From Alitta virens (lineage: Eukaryota; Annelida; Polychaeta; Phyllodocida; Nereididae): a stretch of DNA of 64,000 nucleotides. A model generated the notes under the pieces. The model did no database searches and was not told where the DNA came from. It saw only the letters and a list, made by a program, of their open reading frames with translations. The stretch spans positions 8,626,407 through 8,690,406 of the forward strand of contig OW028584.1 in NCBI GenBank assembly GCA_932294295.1, written 5' to 3'. The translations under genes were made by a program, and so were the position numbers. Positions 37,101-52,100 of this stretch are shown here, one piece after another. Each line of letters starts with the position of its first letter. Positions within the stretch are counted from its first letter, which is position 1.

Positions 37101-40100
37101 CTAATGAAATTTCATACAGTCGCATTGACATGTATGGGCTATATTTTACGAACTTTGGAAATAATTGAAAAAACAATTAAGTTTTTCGTTTCCGGGGTAG
37201 AACTTCGACACTCAAGTTTTCAAAAAAATAAGCGGATGCGGTCATCCAAGTCTATCATTTATAGCTATGGATGACCAATTATATGACGCAAGTAGCCTAC
37301 CAGAGACCACTTTATATACTGAGTGTTTATATAGTGTGTGCAATGACTTAAAACAATTTCGAATAGGCCTACATAGCCTGTTGTGCAATGGTAATTGCAT
37401 TCCGACAAGTGTCAAAATATTCTACACCAAAGATTATAATATCTATGTCCAAAATAGTAATATATGGGCCATGACAATGCTTCCTCAGGAATATATATGA
37501 CATTCAGCTGCATCGTGCCACATAAATGTGTTAGGTATAGTGACATACAAAATAAACCTATAATATTTGTATTTATTTGTATTTAATAAAAGTTTAAATA
37601 CAAAAAAAAAAAACATCCATTTTTCATGCTTTATAAGTCAAAATATTTTTCACACTGAAGGGACTATATATTATCAATTGCCATTCCCTTCAACAGTTAC
37701 TGGATTGTTGGGTTCAACTTGTTGATTTGCATAAAATCTATGGCATTTAAATCATACATATATATTTATTACCAAACACTCACATATATAAAATTACATA
37801 ATATAATCAAGTTAAGAGAATGAAAATAAGTATTAGTGTGCAGTAAAGTCTAAGTAATACACAGATTATTATGCAACTAATTAGTATAAAATTGCTAATC
37901 ACAAACTGACTGTGTTGCTCCAAGGTTGCTGAGAGTAAAATTAGGAGACTGAGTGAGAGAGACCAGCAGTCCTGCAGAAAAATCTTGAAAGCAATTGGAA
38001 AAGGAACTTACTGTAAGACCTTACATACAAAAATGTGGCAATACTATGAATATTAAATTATATTTGTATGCCCCTGAATAATCCCCCAAGAAAAAAACAA
38101 AATTTTTATCTTTTATTTGTCAGACTTTCCATTATTATGAAAAAAATAAGGATGGAACAATGTTAAAATGTCACTTAAAAAGTGAAAGTACTTTGATAAA
38201 GATATGCTATTAGCAAAATTCACTAATTTAAGGATCACAGGGTCATTGATATGACGGTTTGAAAGAGTACCAAATTTTCATATTTTCCCCTATTATATAA
38301 AATGACATAATCTGACAAAGTTTTGTATGCAAGTGTAAACAGAAACCTTTTTTTTTTTTCATTGTTCTCTGAATATTGTAAAATAGAGCTGAAATATGTC
38401 AATGTGACTATTAAAGGCTCAAATAAGCCATAAAATTACAAGCAAGTGCATTAATGCCATTGTTCTGAACATACAATATAACACAATGTTTAGTTGTTTT
38501 TCTTCAGATTTTCCATTAATATAAAAACAGTATGAAAGAAGTGTCAAAAGGGAGTTTGAAAAGTGAAAATACTATAATAAAATTCTATAATTTAGATATA
38601 TTATTGACAAAATGTCACTCATGTACGGTAAATAGTGTCTTTGTTATGAATTTATAAAAGTTAGAATTTTTCCCTTATTTTGAAAATTATCTAGTATTTA
38701 CGGCTATGAGACCCCCCAAAAGGCACCACAAGACTATTTTAAACATATTACGACAAACCTTTAAGCATGTAGGTGCAGTAGTGACAAAGTTCTGCTCTGG
38801 AAACGAATACATTTAAATTTTTATATTTGTTTTCAATTTTGCTAAAAACTTCCAAGATATGTCAAAGTTACTATCAAAAGGCACCACTAGGCCATATTGA
38901 GTATTACTGTACACAATTTTGTTAGGGTAAGTGTATTAGTGTTAGAGTTTTGCTCCGGAAACAAAAGTGTTACACCCTGCCGCCCGCTCGTCGCACGAAA
39001 ATTGATGATAACAATAACCCTCTCAGAACTTTGTTTGCTGAGGGTTAAAAATATATGTATGATAATCCACCCCAAAGAAACACCTATAGCTTGAAAAACA
39101 TCCATACATTTGTGTTAGACCTCCTCCCTCTGCTCAATAATTATGATAAAACTCTGGGTGCAACTTAGACTGGGCGCCTAACGCTTTTCTGTGCTTTTCT
39201 TTTATAATTTCTATGATGGGATTCCTTTAAAGCCATTTTGAAGCATGTGCTCTCTACTTTCCTTTATGGAGAAGAGAGGGAAAACAACTTCATTGTCTTA
39301 CAAATGCATTTACTTACTTTTTTTTTTTTTTTTACATTAATTGATGATTGCATACTTTATATTTTTCATAGGTTTGATCAAGAGTAAGTTTCATATTTGG
39401 GGTCCCTGCATTATATTTTTGAATCACAGTAAACTTCCCATGGTATTATAATATTGTGGCTATGATGATATATTTCCAGTAGGAAAATATTGGTATGGTT
39501 CATCATCACAATTACCCATTTCTTTGTGTATGCTTACAGCTCCACAAAACAAAACCAGTCACTTGAGTAATCAATAATCACTTGAGTAATCAATAATCAT
39601 AACCAGTCCCAATCTTTTGTTCTTCTTCTTTTTTTTTTTTATAAAGATCGAAATCAAAAATAGTCTGCAGTCAATGCCTTCAACACCATTTTTCTCTACT
39701 TGCAATAATATATTCATGTTATGTGACCTGATTTGACAGCGCTTGCTGCAGTCAGTGCTATAAGATGGTGTTGCAACATTTAATTTTCCATCACTAACAG
39801 GTATAAAATCTGAAAACAGACTGATGGGTCACATGACACATTATTCTAATACTGTGTTCACATTAAAACTTACAGGTCATTCAATTTCCCAATTTGACGC
39901 AAAACCCCAGACATAAGATCAGTTGTAATAACCAATTAAGTTATTTCCTAATTACTGCACTTATGCCTGTACAATGCAAACAATTTCACCCTCGTGCAAG
40001 AATTGAGCAATTAATTTTGGGGAGTGTTATTAGCTTTGAGTCGAAATAACCATTGCATTGCAGTGCCACCTATAGATGTGTAAAAGTGCTCCCCTGAACC

Positions 40101-43100
40101 TGCTAATTCATATATTTAAATGTGAAGTCCTGAAAAACAAATTAATTTTTAAAATGTTGATCTGAATTGTACCCATAAATCTGTCCAAAAAAAAAGTCAA
40201 ATTTTTCTAAATAGACACAGTTTTGTAGGCTGCAAAATATAGAATACTTAGAACATTTAGGTATTTATTATATGTCACAAAAAACTAGACAACATTGTAG
40301 CATGAAATTTCCCTTTATTAATTATGGAGGAAATAAATCATGAATAAGCGCATTTGAAAAAAAAAATGCTGCTTTGGGAAGTGCAGATTGCTTATTTTTG
40401 CTGTGACTATCAACTGCCTGTAACTTTGAAACAAGAACACAAAACAAAATTTCCTACTATAATTGGAAACTTCAAAAACTTTCGCAGTAGTTCTATTTCC
40501 CAAGCACAACTGAAAGGCGTTGCAATTACGTTCTTTAACCAAATCGGACACACTTGTCTATCGTTTTTTGATGAGAAATTGTTGACATCAGTTCATAATA
40601 ACTAACTGAGGCTATTTTAATATTGTTAAGCAAAAAATCCGTACTTGCCGACGGCGCCATTTTGTGTAAACAATGCATGTTTGGGAAGATCCAAAAAACG
40701 AAAACGAGGCACTAGCAAGGATGTGATAATAAACTACGTAACTTCAAGTGTGACGTCATCAGTATCTACTCTCCCATAATTATCAGTGCAAAATAGCGAC
40801 AAAGTTTTATTGTCCAAAATCGGAGCTCTCGTAGTTTATAGAGAACAAGTAACAATTGTCAGATCACTGCCTTACTTTCTTAAAACATAAGGCTATGAAG
40901 TCCTAAAGAGTGGACAGGGCAGGTCAGTGTAGCGTTGCATTGTGATGTCATTATTATAGTTTGACTGCGAAAGATTTAGTGGGCAATCGGTCCATCCTCT
41001 ACAGATAGATACGCCATCCAAAATTCACCCAACAGAAACAGGCTCCTCGCACAGATTTTAAACGATGCTGATTATTATTTAATACCTTGTCCTTTTTAAC
41101 TACATTTAAGCAAACAGTAATCATTAGATATAAGCAGTGGGGTCAATCTTGTTTACCCCAAGCCAAATACAATAAGCATAATTAAAGAACTATTTAGTAA
41201 CGTCACAAAGCTTTTAGTTATCACCAATAATAGCAGAGGGCGTGGCAATGAAATGGTGGTATCGACCCTTTGTGTAGTTCTGGACTACCCTTAATGTTAA
41301 CTGGCTAATTTATTTGCATTCCCTTCTAATAAGTTGTTCATTGACATGTAGATAAAAGGGTCTTCTCTGGTTTCCACCAATGCAACCGCATACATCACAT
41401 TGCTTGTCTTTCGTTTGCAGAGTCAATTTGTCTTGAAAAGCATCAAATACATTTATTAAAGATAATTTGAAGACAAAAAAGTTGTCACTTAAGCCTTATG
41501 AACAATTTGTACCTTCATGCCATGCCTTTAATGCACATGCACGTGTATGTCCGAGGTTCGTTTCAGTTACTTCCTTCCTTTCCAATTGGTGTAAATTATA
41601 CAAACCTTCATGTCATTGGACATCACTTTTAACATTTCACAATGAAAAAAGTGCATTCGTATTACTGTATTATATGAAATGAGAGTAACATACCCTTGAT
41701 CAAGAAAATCCCTTCATTTCAATATTTAAATTCAAATATAAACTGGTCTAATCAAAGCAAATCAGGCAAATTCCACAATCTTCTTGAAAGTATTAAAAAA
41801 TTATATATATACCTACCTTCAAGGCAACAAAATTACAAAGTGCTCATGCCATTCGCAATCTTTATGTTTATTTAAAAATATATGCTGCACTGCAGCAAAA
41901 CCCTCAGCGAATCTCACATAGTACACAAGCATCATTAAAATTGTGCGGGCATTACACTTTTAGTTCCAGAGCATAACTTTAACACTAGCCCTAATGAAAT
42001 TTCATACAGTCGCATTGACATGTATGGGCTATATTTTACGAACTTTGGAAATAATTGAAAAAACAATTAAGTTTTTCGTTTCCGGGGTAGAACTTCGACA
42101 CTCAAGTTTTCAAAAAAATAAGCGGATGCGGTCATCCAAGTCTATCATTTATAGCTATGGATGACCAATTATATGACGCAAGTAGCCTACCAGAGACCAC
42201 TTTATATACTGAGTGTTTATATAGTGTGTGCAATGACTTAAAACAATTTCGAATAGGCCTACATAGCCTGTTGTGCAATGGTAATTGCATTCCGACAAGT
42301 GTCAAAATATTCTACACCAAAGATTATAATATCTATGTCCAAAATAGTAATATATGGGCCATGACAATGCTTCCTCAGGAATATATATGACATTCAGCTG
42401 CATCGTGCCACATAAATGTGTTAGGTATAGTGACATACAAAATAAACCTATAATATTTGTATTTATTTGTATTTAATAAAAGTTTAAATACAAAAAAAAA
42501 AAACATCCATTTTTCATGCTTTATAAGTCAAAATATTTTTCACACTGAAGGGACTATATATTATCAATTGCCATTCCCTTCAACAGTTACTGGATTGTTG
42601 GGTTCAACTTGTTGATTTGCATAAAATCTATGGCATTTAAATCATACATATATATTTATTACCAAACACTCACATATATAAAATTACATAATATAATCAA
42701 GTTAAGAGAATGAAAATAAGTATTAGTGTGCAGTAAAGTCTAAGTAATACACAGATTATTATGCAACTAATTAGTATAAAATTGCTAATCACAAACTGAC
42801 TGTGTTGCTCCAAGGTTGCTGAGAGTAAAATTAGGAGACTGAGTGAGAGAGACCAGCAGTCCTGCAGAAAAATCTTGAAAGCAATTGGAAAAGGAACTTA
42901 CTGTAAGACCTTACATACAAAAATGTGGCAATACTATGAATATTAAATTATATTTGTATGCCCCTGAATAATCCCCCAAGAAAAAAACAAAATTTTTATC
43001 TTTTATTTGTCAGACTTTCCATTATTATGAAAAAAATAAGGATGGAACAATGTTAAAATGTCACTTAAAAAGTGAAAGTACTTTGATAAAGATATGCTAT

Positions 43101-46100
43101 TAGCAAAATTCACTAATTTAAGGATCACAGGGTCATTGATATGACGGTTTGAAAGAGTACCAAATTTTCATATTTTCCCCTATTATATAAAATGACATAA
43201 TCTGACAAAGTTTTGTATGCAAGTGTAAACAGAAACCTTTTTTTTTTTTCATTGTTCTCTGAATATTGTAAAATAGAGCTGAAATATGTCAATGTGACTA
43301 TTAAAGGCTCAAATAAGCCATAAAATTACAAGCAAGTGCATTAATGCCATTGTTCTGAACATACAATATAACACAATGTTTAGTTGTTTTTCTTCAGATT
43401 TTCCATTAATATAAAAACAGTATGAAAGAAGTGTCAAAAGGGAGTTTGAAAAGTGAAAATACTATAATAAAATTCTATAATTTAGATATATTATTGACAA
43501 AATGTCACTCATGTACGGTAAATAGTGTCTTTGTTATGAATTTATAAAAGTTAGAATTTTTCCCTTATTTTGAAAATTATCTAGTATTTACGGCTATGAG
43601 ACCCCCCAAAAGGCACCACAAGACTATTTTAAACATATTACGACAAACCTTTAAGCATGTAGGTGCAGTAGTGACAAAGTTCTGCTCTGGAAACGAATAC
43701 ATTTAAATTTTTATATTTGTTTTCAATTTTGCTAAAAACTTCCAAGATATGTCAAAGTTACTATCAAAAGGCACCACTAGGCCATATTGAGTATTACTGT
43801 ACACAATTTTGTTAGGGTAAGTGTATTAGTGTTAGAGTTTTGCTCCGGAAACAAAAGTGTTACACCCTGCCGCCCGCTCGTCGCACGAAAATTGATGATA
43901 ACAATAACCCTCTCAGAACTTTGTTTGCTGAGGGTTAAAAATATATGTATGATAATCCACCCCAAAGAAACACCTATAGCTTGAAAAACATCCATACATT
44001 TGTGTTAGACCTCCTCCCTCTGCTCAATAATTATGATAAAACTCTGGGTGCAACTTAGACTGGGCGCCTAACGCTTTTCTGTGCTTTTCTTTTATAATTT
44101 CTATGATGGGATTCCTTTAAAGCCATTTTGAAGCATGTGCTCTCTACTTTCCTTTATGGAGAAGAGAGGGAAAACAACTTCATTGTCTTACAAATGCATT
44201 TACTTACTTTTTTTTTTTTTTTTACATTAATTGATGATTGCATACTTTATATTTTTCATAGGTTTGATCAAGAGTAAGTTTCATATTTGGGGTCCCTGCA
44301 TTATATTTTTGAATCACAGTAAACTTCCCATGGTATTATAATATTGTGGCTATGATGATATATTTCCAGTAGGAAAATATTGGTATGGTTCATCATCACA
44401 ATTACCCATTTCTTTGTGTATGCTTACAGCTCCACAAAACAAAACCAGTCACTTGAGTAATCAATAATCACTTGAGTAATCAATAATCATAACCAGTCCC
44501 AATCTTTTGTTCTTCTTCTTTTTTTTTTTTATAAAGATCGAAATCAAAAATAGTCTGCAGTCAATGCCTTCAACACCATTTTTCTCTACTTGCAATAATA
44601 TATTCATGTTATGTGACCTGATTTGACAGCGCTTGCTGCAGTCAGTGCTATAAGATGGTGTTGCAACATTTAATTTTCCATCACTAACAGGTATAAAATC
44701 TGAAAACAGACTGATGGGTCACATGACACATTATTCTAATACTGTGTTCACATTAAAACTTACAGGTCATTCAATTTCCCAATTTGACGCAAAACCCCAG
44801 ACATAAGATCAGTTGTAATAACCAATTAAGTTATTTCCTAATTACTGCACTTATGCCTGTACAATGCAAACAATTTCACCCTCGTGCAAGAATTGAGCAA
44901 TTAATTTTGGGGAGTGTTATTAGCTTTGAGTCGAAATAACCATTGCATTGCAGTGCCACCTATAGATGTGTAAAAGTGCTCCCCTGAACCTGCTAATTCA
45001 TATATTTAAATGTGAAGTCCTGAAAAACAAATTAATTTTTAAAATGTTGATCTGAATTGTACCCATAAATCTGTCCAAAAAAAAAGTCAAATTTTTCTAA
45101 ATAGACACAGTTTTGTAGGCTGCAAAATATAGAATACTTAGAACATTTAGGTATTTATTATATGTCACAAAAAACTAGACAACATTGTAGCATGAAATTT
45201 CCCTTTATTAATTATGGAGGAAACAAATCATGAATAAGCGCATTTGAAAAAAAAAATGCTGCTTTGGGAAGTGCAGATTGCTTATTTTTGCTGTGACTAT
45301 CAACTGCCTGTAACTTTGAAACAAGAACACAAAACAAAATTTCCTACTATAATTGGAAACTTCAAAAACTTTCGCAGTAGTTCTATTTCCCAAGCACAAC
45401 TGAAAGGCGTTGCAATTACGTTCTTTAACCAAATCGGACACACTTGTCTATCGTTTTTTGATGAGAAATTGTTGACATCAGTTCATAATAACTAACTGAG
45501 GCTATTTTAATATTGTTAAGCAAAAAATCCGTACTTGCCGACGGCGCCATTTTGTGTAAACAATGCATGTTTGGGAAGATCCAAAAAACGAAAACGAGGC
45601 ACTAGCAAGGATGTGATAATAAACTACGTAACTTCAAGTGTGACGTCATCAGTATCTACTCTCCCATAATTATCAGTGCAAAATAGCGACAAAGTTTTAT
45701 TGTCCAAAATCGGAGCTCTCGTAGTTTATAGAGAACAAGTAACAATTGTCAGATCACTGCCTTACTTTCTTAAAACATAAGGCTATGAAGTCCTAAAGAG
45801 TGGACAGGGCAGGTCAGTGTAGCGTTGCATTGTGATGTCATTATTATAGTTTGACTGCGAAAGATTTAGTGGGCAATCGGTCCATCCTCTACAGATAGAT
45901 ACGCCATCCAAAATTCACCCAACAGAAACAGGCTCCTCGCACAGATTTTAAACGATGCTGATTATTATTTAATACCTTGTCCTTTTTAACTACATTTAAG
46001 CAAACAGTAATCATTAGATATAAGCAGTGGGGTCAATCTTGTTTACCCCAAGCCAAATACAATAAGCATAATTAAAGAACTATTTAGTAACGTCACAAAG

Positions 46101-49100
46101 CTTTTAGTTATCACCAATAATAGCAGAGGGCGTGGCAATGAAATGGTGGTATCGACCCTTTGTGTAGTTCTGGACTACCCTTAATGTTAACTGGCTAATT
46201 TATTTGCATTCCCTTCTAATAAGTTGTTCATTGACATGTAGATAAAAGGGTCTTCTCTGGTTTCCACCAATGCAACCGCATACATCACATTGCTTGTCTT
46301 TCGTTTGCAGAGTCAATTTGTCTTGAAAAGCATCAAATACATTTATTAAAGATAATTTGAAGACAAAAAAGTTGTCACTTAAGCCTTATGAACAATTTGT
46401 ACCTTCATGCCATGCCTTTAATGCACATGCACGTGTATGTCCGAGGTTCGTTTCAGTTACTTCCTTCCTTTCCAATTGGTGTAAATTATACAAACCTTCA
46501 TGTCATTGGACATCACTTTTAACATTTCACAATGAAAAAATTTGAAATGCCATTTCTCATACATGTGATAAATTTAGTAACATCCATCATGTACTACACA
46601 TTAGACATTCTTAGTAGATCACATGTCAGCAGCTGTAGTTCCCTCCCAACCCCTTGGCAAGAGGAATAATTCCTTCAAATGGCCAATCTGGTTGAAGTGC
46701 TGGCATTAACAACACAACACAACACAAATTCCCTCATTACACAACTATGTTTGTGGCATGTCACTCAAACTTATCAAGATACAAATGACCCAAAAGCCAT
46801 ACTCAAACTCCACTTGATATTAGTTTTTTCTTTAATTAATTGCAGCGTAAACGGAAACGATCGAGGAGAAAGAAAAACGCCGACTATGAAATTTTTTGCC
46901 TTTGACAGTTTAAAAAAGGAGCTAAAATCGGGTGATTCCGTTCGCATTCAGGATCCTATAGGTTTGACTGCTATGGTGGCAAAAGATGGTGAGTAGTACA
47001 ATATTAAGTTGAAAGCATATGAAGAGTAAAATCCTGAGTGGCATCTTACTCTAAAGGGTACATTAAATTAATATCGTTTCTCATTCACTGCTTTATACAT
47101 GATTTATTGTTCACGCCTTAATTTCTACTTTAGGCGTCTACACAGGTATACATGTTCGCCGATGTGTCGCTTCCAGTTCCCCTCAGATTCCAGATCCTAA
47201 AGCAACAACCAGGTTGCTTTATGAATTCGGGTATGTTAAACAGAATTAACAGCTTGTGACATTCAAAATTAAAACACTTTGGCGAAGCAACCATAAAAAC
47301 AATATGTATAACATGCACTTTTAAACATGTCACCTACACACGAACATCTCCTTCATCCACACTGGATGCATCACTTCACAAGCTATCGTGAATTTCCTTC
47401 TACATGATTATCTAAACTGTACTGTTACATTGCTTTTTTGCCAGATGTCCTGCTGATGGCCAATCATATATTCCTGCAACGGGCAGGTGGTCTCTTATAT
47501 TGGGCAGAATAAATGAATGGACGACTGGATTTTTCCCCGTGTTCAAACTTCCTCAAGGAGCAAGTGTGTACCTCCACTGCACCTTTAAATTCTGCATGGG
47601 CAACGAAACAGCAATGTGCACCCCTGTGAGTGTTCCCAAATTCTAAACAAATAAGTGTGAATTATCAGGAAACGTCCAAAAAGATTACAAGGAACTTGTG
47701 ATGACATACATCACCCACCACATGTTCATATTCACTTCGTTAAACCTGGGGAAACCTTGGTAATTAGTTTGATTTTCCCAGGCAGAGCAATCGAGGAAAA
47801 CTCGGATCTTAGAGTCATGATATACTGTCATGGGTGTAAGCGTACCAGCTTGGGTTGGTTTTTAAAGTTTGGCATTGTTAGTTTGGTTCTATCCACACCC
47901 AATTGACTTAACACCTTTAGATTGCATAAATCATGAAAAATTCTGGGAATTTTGTTTTTATAAAATACCCGAGACCTCTTTCACACACCCTGTGTGACAA
48001 TCAAAGTGTTTGATAAGACTACTGTGACTAGTCTACCGTCACCAGACTACCATCACCAGACTCCCGAAACTGGGAAAACGAATTTGAAGTCTTTGTACCC
48101 AGCTTCAATCGTAGGGCTAGTCCTAATGTGTTGAAAGTTTCCAGTTCCTGGCTAACAAACAAACAGGGTTATAGAACAGTCAACATTGGTTGATTATAAT
48201 ATCCAGAGTCAGTCAACTGCTTAAAGTGTTCAGGTGACAGGATTTTAAAAAGGTGGCATTATAATAAGTGTAGCGAAAAACTACATCCTCCAAATCAAAT
48301 TCTATTGTATATTGTATTCCCAATGGGGATAACATTTAGTATGAACTTCTTAGAATCAAGGAAAAATGTTATTGTTGGGTTAAATCAATGTCAACACTGG
48401 ATGAAAATACCTTCCAGTATTGCTTACCCTAGTTCAGTTCAATTTGTATCCCAATACAGGAGTGGTAAGTATACATAGAAATCAAAGATATATTCAATGT
48501 CATATATTCAATTGTAAAAATTCAGAATACCCAATAAAAGCTTTCCAAGTTCGATTTGGAGACACCAGACAGCCAACTCGGGTGCTTGAGATTAACAATT
48601 CCAATAATTGACGTCCCTCTCAACACTGGCCTGGTATTTCTTGATATAACTTCTGTCACAAACATTGCTAAATTTCTTATCAAGTTTCCTGCTAGCTTTG
48701 AGAACTTAAACTGTATTCAATCAATTCTTTTTTTTTTGCCTAAATATGCTGAAGCAAGATAGAAATTAAGTACACATGACTTTTTTTTATCCAAGTTATC
48801 TCTAACTCACAGACCAGTTTTTCTTTAGTCAAAATTGGTCATGGCCTTCACTCATATACAAAATTGTACTATATTCGCAAAACTCCACTTTTCACAGACT
48901 GAAAACCAGACAGTTTGAAAAACTTCTTGACACATTTGATCAAAACAGACCAATAACTATAAAAATAATACTTATCACAACACAGTTGTGAAGGAATTAA
49001 ATCAATGCAGTCATTGAGCCATAAGTGACACTCAATTTGAATACTATGCAAGTCTATATATGTTTTATGAAAATGCTATAGACTTTATGAACCAAGCTTA

Positions 49101-52100
49101 TCTTTATTCAAGATTTCCCTTTGAAGATGCACAAGTTTTGTCTAAGGCAAATTGAGCAATGTTTGTGACTAAACAGTTTCCACAAGATGTGAACCTGCAG
49201 ATGTTTTAGTTCACACATTTGCCATCTACTGATTGGCATGAATTATAATCTGAAATGGATAAACCATGTTAGAGATCGTGCTACTGTTTTACTTGGTATA
49301 CTTGGTGTAAGATTACTGATTTGCAATACATGACAATGGGGTACACCTTAAAACAAGATTCTGAGGGTACATCTAGTATTAAATTATCTTTCTTTTTCTA
49401 TGTCTGAAGCCTTCAGCTATATCAGAACATGCACTTGCTGTTTTACCTTTGAAGGTTTTTACAAATCTTGACTCTAAGCTCATGCATTATTGATCCACTA
49501 TTCCTGAAAGCTAAATATTTGTGTTGCATGCAAAAACAATTATCTTGAAATTTCTTGGATACTATCCGCAGCAATACTGGTTGCGGATGTTTGAACTATG
49601 CCAATCACCCACTGACTCTCGGGTTATTTCGACCACCTTGTTGCCCTTATTATTTCTGAATTTGAGAAACGTGTGCAAGCTTTCATTCTTGCCTATTAAC
49701 TTGAGCACAAACTTCCTTATACTATGTGCTTGCCTTCCCCTTAAGATTTCTGGCATCTCCTTGTACAAACCAACTTAACAGGGAATTCAAGGCATATAGC
49801 AGAGGACGACAATGGATGTTTACTAGACAAGGTTCTTAAGTTTCTGGTTACGCTCCATGACCATTGAAAATATTTTGTACTCTTGTGCAAGTAAGAGATG
49901 ACAATATTAAATTATAATATACATTAATATGTAATATGTAATACTATTCTCTGCCAGGTAAAGATTACTGGTTTTATAACAAGGGGTACCATCCACATAA
50001 GTCATTTTAGGATAATTTGAACAACTAACAAAGAATAAATTATTATGAAAATATTAACACTTTGCATAGGATTCTATTGAATTACAGAAGTTCCACGTGT
50101 ATAATCAAGATAAAATTAAGTCTCTGAAATAACAGCATATAATTGTTAATAAAACAAATTCCATTTGATGTATCTGAAAAAAAAAAATCCCAAGTCCGCA
50201 AAGGAATCACTTTGTATGTAACACGACCTCCAACAGATGTCATTAATAGTTACAAAATTTGGAATATAATGAATAATAAATACATTTGCAACATTTTCTC
50301 ATAGTGAATGCTGTTTAATTCGAGTTATGACAAATGTTTTAAAAATGAGAAATCTCTATGGTTAACCAAAATTATACCGTTCATCAAAAACTGTTGGTCC
50401 ACAAATTTTTTCGCATCTTTGATTTCAAGGATCCTTAAGGTAAGCTTCTTTCTCAAGAATTCAACAGACATACTGATTTTTACAAAGCAAATACATAAAA
50501 TTTCCACCAAAAAAATCTTATGGACCTAACCCTAATGTGTAACTCCTTTTTATTTTTCAGTGAAGCAGATTTGATGACGATTTGACAACTGAGAAAAATA
50601 ATTTGTAAATCTACTGCCGTTAAATCCTATCTTGCCTAATATATATATATTTATATAGAAATAGAAATATTTCCACAAAAGGGAGTGATCTTCATATCCA
50701 CTAACATGGCACCTGCATCAAACGTGCAGTTTTCCTGAATGACGGAGAGTAATAATTGTGAGAGTAAAAAAGGAGAAAAATGTTTTTGTTGGCTACGACT
50801 CAGTGATAAAAGCACAAGCTTGATTTACCGACTTACGAGATGAGATTGATAAGCATGGGGGAAGAAGTCAAAACGAAGAAGATCAGCTCTTACTGGCAGT
50901 GGAATGCACAGACTTCAAAAGCCATTGTTGCCTAGGATCATGAATACGTTTATGTCCACCAGTTCACACAAGTGCAAAAGCAAACCACAGAATGCAGTTT
51001 TTTCTTCAATCGCTGCGAATTAACGGCTTGATTTGGAGGGTTATTGTCTGCTCCTTGTAATTGCAAATTACTGAGCTGCTAGTCAGTAGCCGGTTTTCGA
51101 CACTCACATCGTCCATCACCTGCACTACAGAAACCCTAGAGACTCCAGCAACTCTTGACTTCAAGTGGAGACCAAGAAGTCACAATCTCGGAGAAGCCAG
51201 AATCCTTTCTAAAGAAGACTTTTTGACATCACCACTTCACCATCATAACTTGTTCACTACTTCCTTGTATACCTTTTCCATGGTAATTATCATTTTTTCT
51301 GTGTACTGCTTCTACTCTGTTGCAAATGCAACCACTCTCAGAGCATTCTACGCCTGGTTTGAACTATTAACTTCTCAATGCACTTTCACAGCACAGTACA
51401 ACACACGACTCATATTTTAGGGCATAAATACTGAATATCCCATTGACCCCTTTGACCAATTAAAGAGAGGTTATTAATCAATATATATCCATATGTACAT
51501 GGCCAATTGTGCCACATATGTTTTCCATGCGTTTGGATAAACGCATGATTTTTGCCTCATTATAATTAACTTATGCGTTTTCCATGCGTTTATCCTTCTC
51601 ATGGAAAAAGCACGTGGCACATTTCGCCATGTACCATCAAGATAGCAAGGTGATTTTTGTATTCATATATTTCTACTATTCCCATAGAATAGTTAGTAAT
51701 TACTAACAGATATAATGGGTTCAATTGTATGAACCATTGGCAATAGTGCCCCCCGACAGACACAAAACACTAGCAGTCTCAATGATCCATAATTAGAGAC
51801 AACAGTAAGCAGATTGTTCTTACACAATCTTTTTAATCATCTCATAATGGCAGTACAAACGACTCTGTCTCACTGCAGTAAACGGCTCATGCACCAAATG
51901 AGACAATTAGATCTAGTCCCAGATGTAACTAAATAGTTTCAAAGCGAAAAGTGTATAGTTTCAAAACAGGCTAGAACAGCTCATTTATTTTCCAGCCAAC
52001 TTGTGGACAAACGACAGAAAGTGGAACTGCTGCAACAACGTCAGGGGTTCAAAACAACAGCACATCTGCTAGCACTGCAGTTCCAATGAGTACTGTTCAT

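Noticed and set aside
37267..45495. Pairs of identical short frames spaced 4,890 bp apart, which might look like conserved duplicated genes
   Set aside because: They lie in the near-identical tandem duplication, so identity says nothing about selection; none has a recognisable motif, and overlapping frames exist on both strands.
47626..47660. Read-through of exon 9 as an alternative ZP protein end
   Set aside because: The frame stops within a few codons after a strong GTGAGT donor, and the next exon joins in phase.
51061..51420. 119-codon + strand frame in intron 9
   Set aside because: It lacks an ATG at its start, has no ZP- or mucin-like features, and including it would need splice sites that break phase 0-0 between exons 9 and 10.
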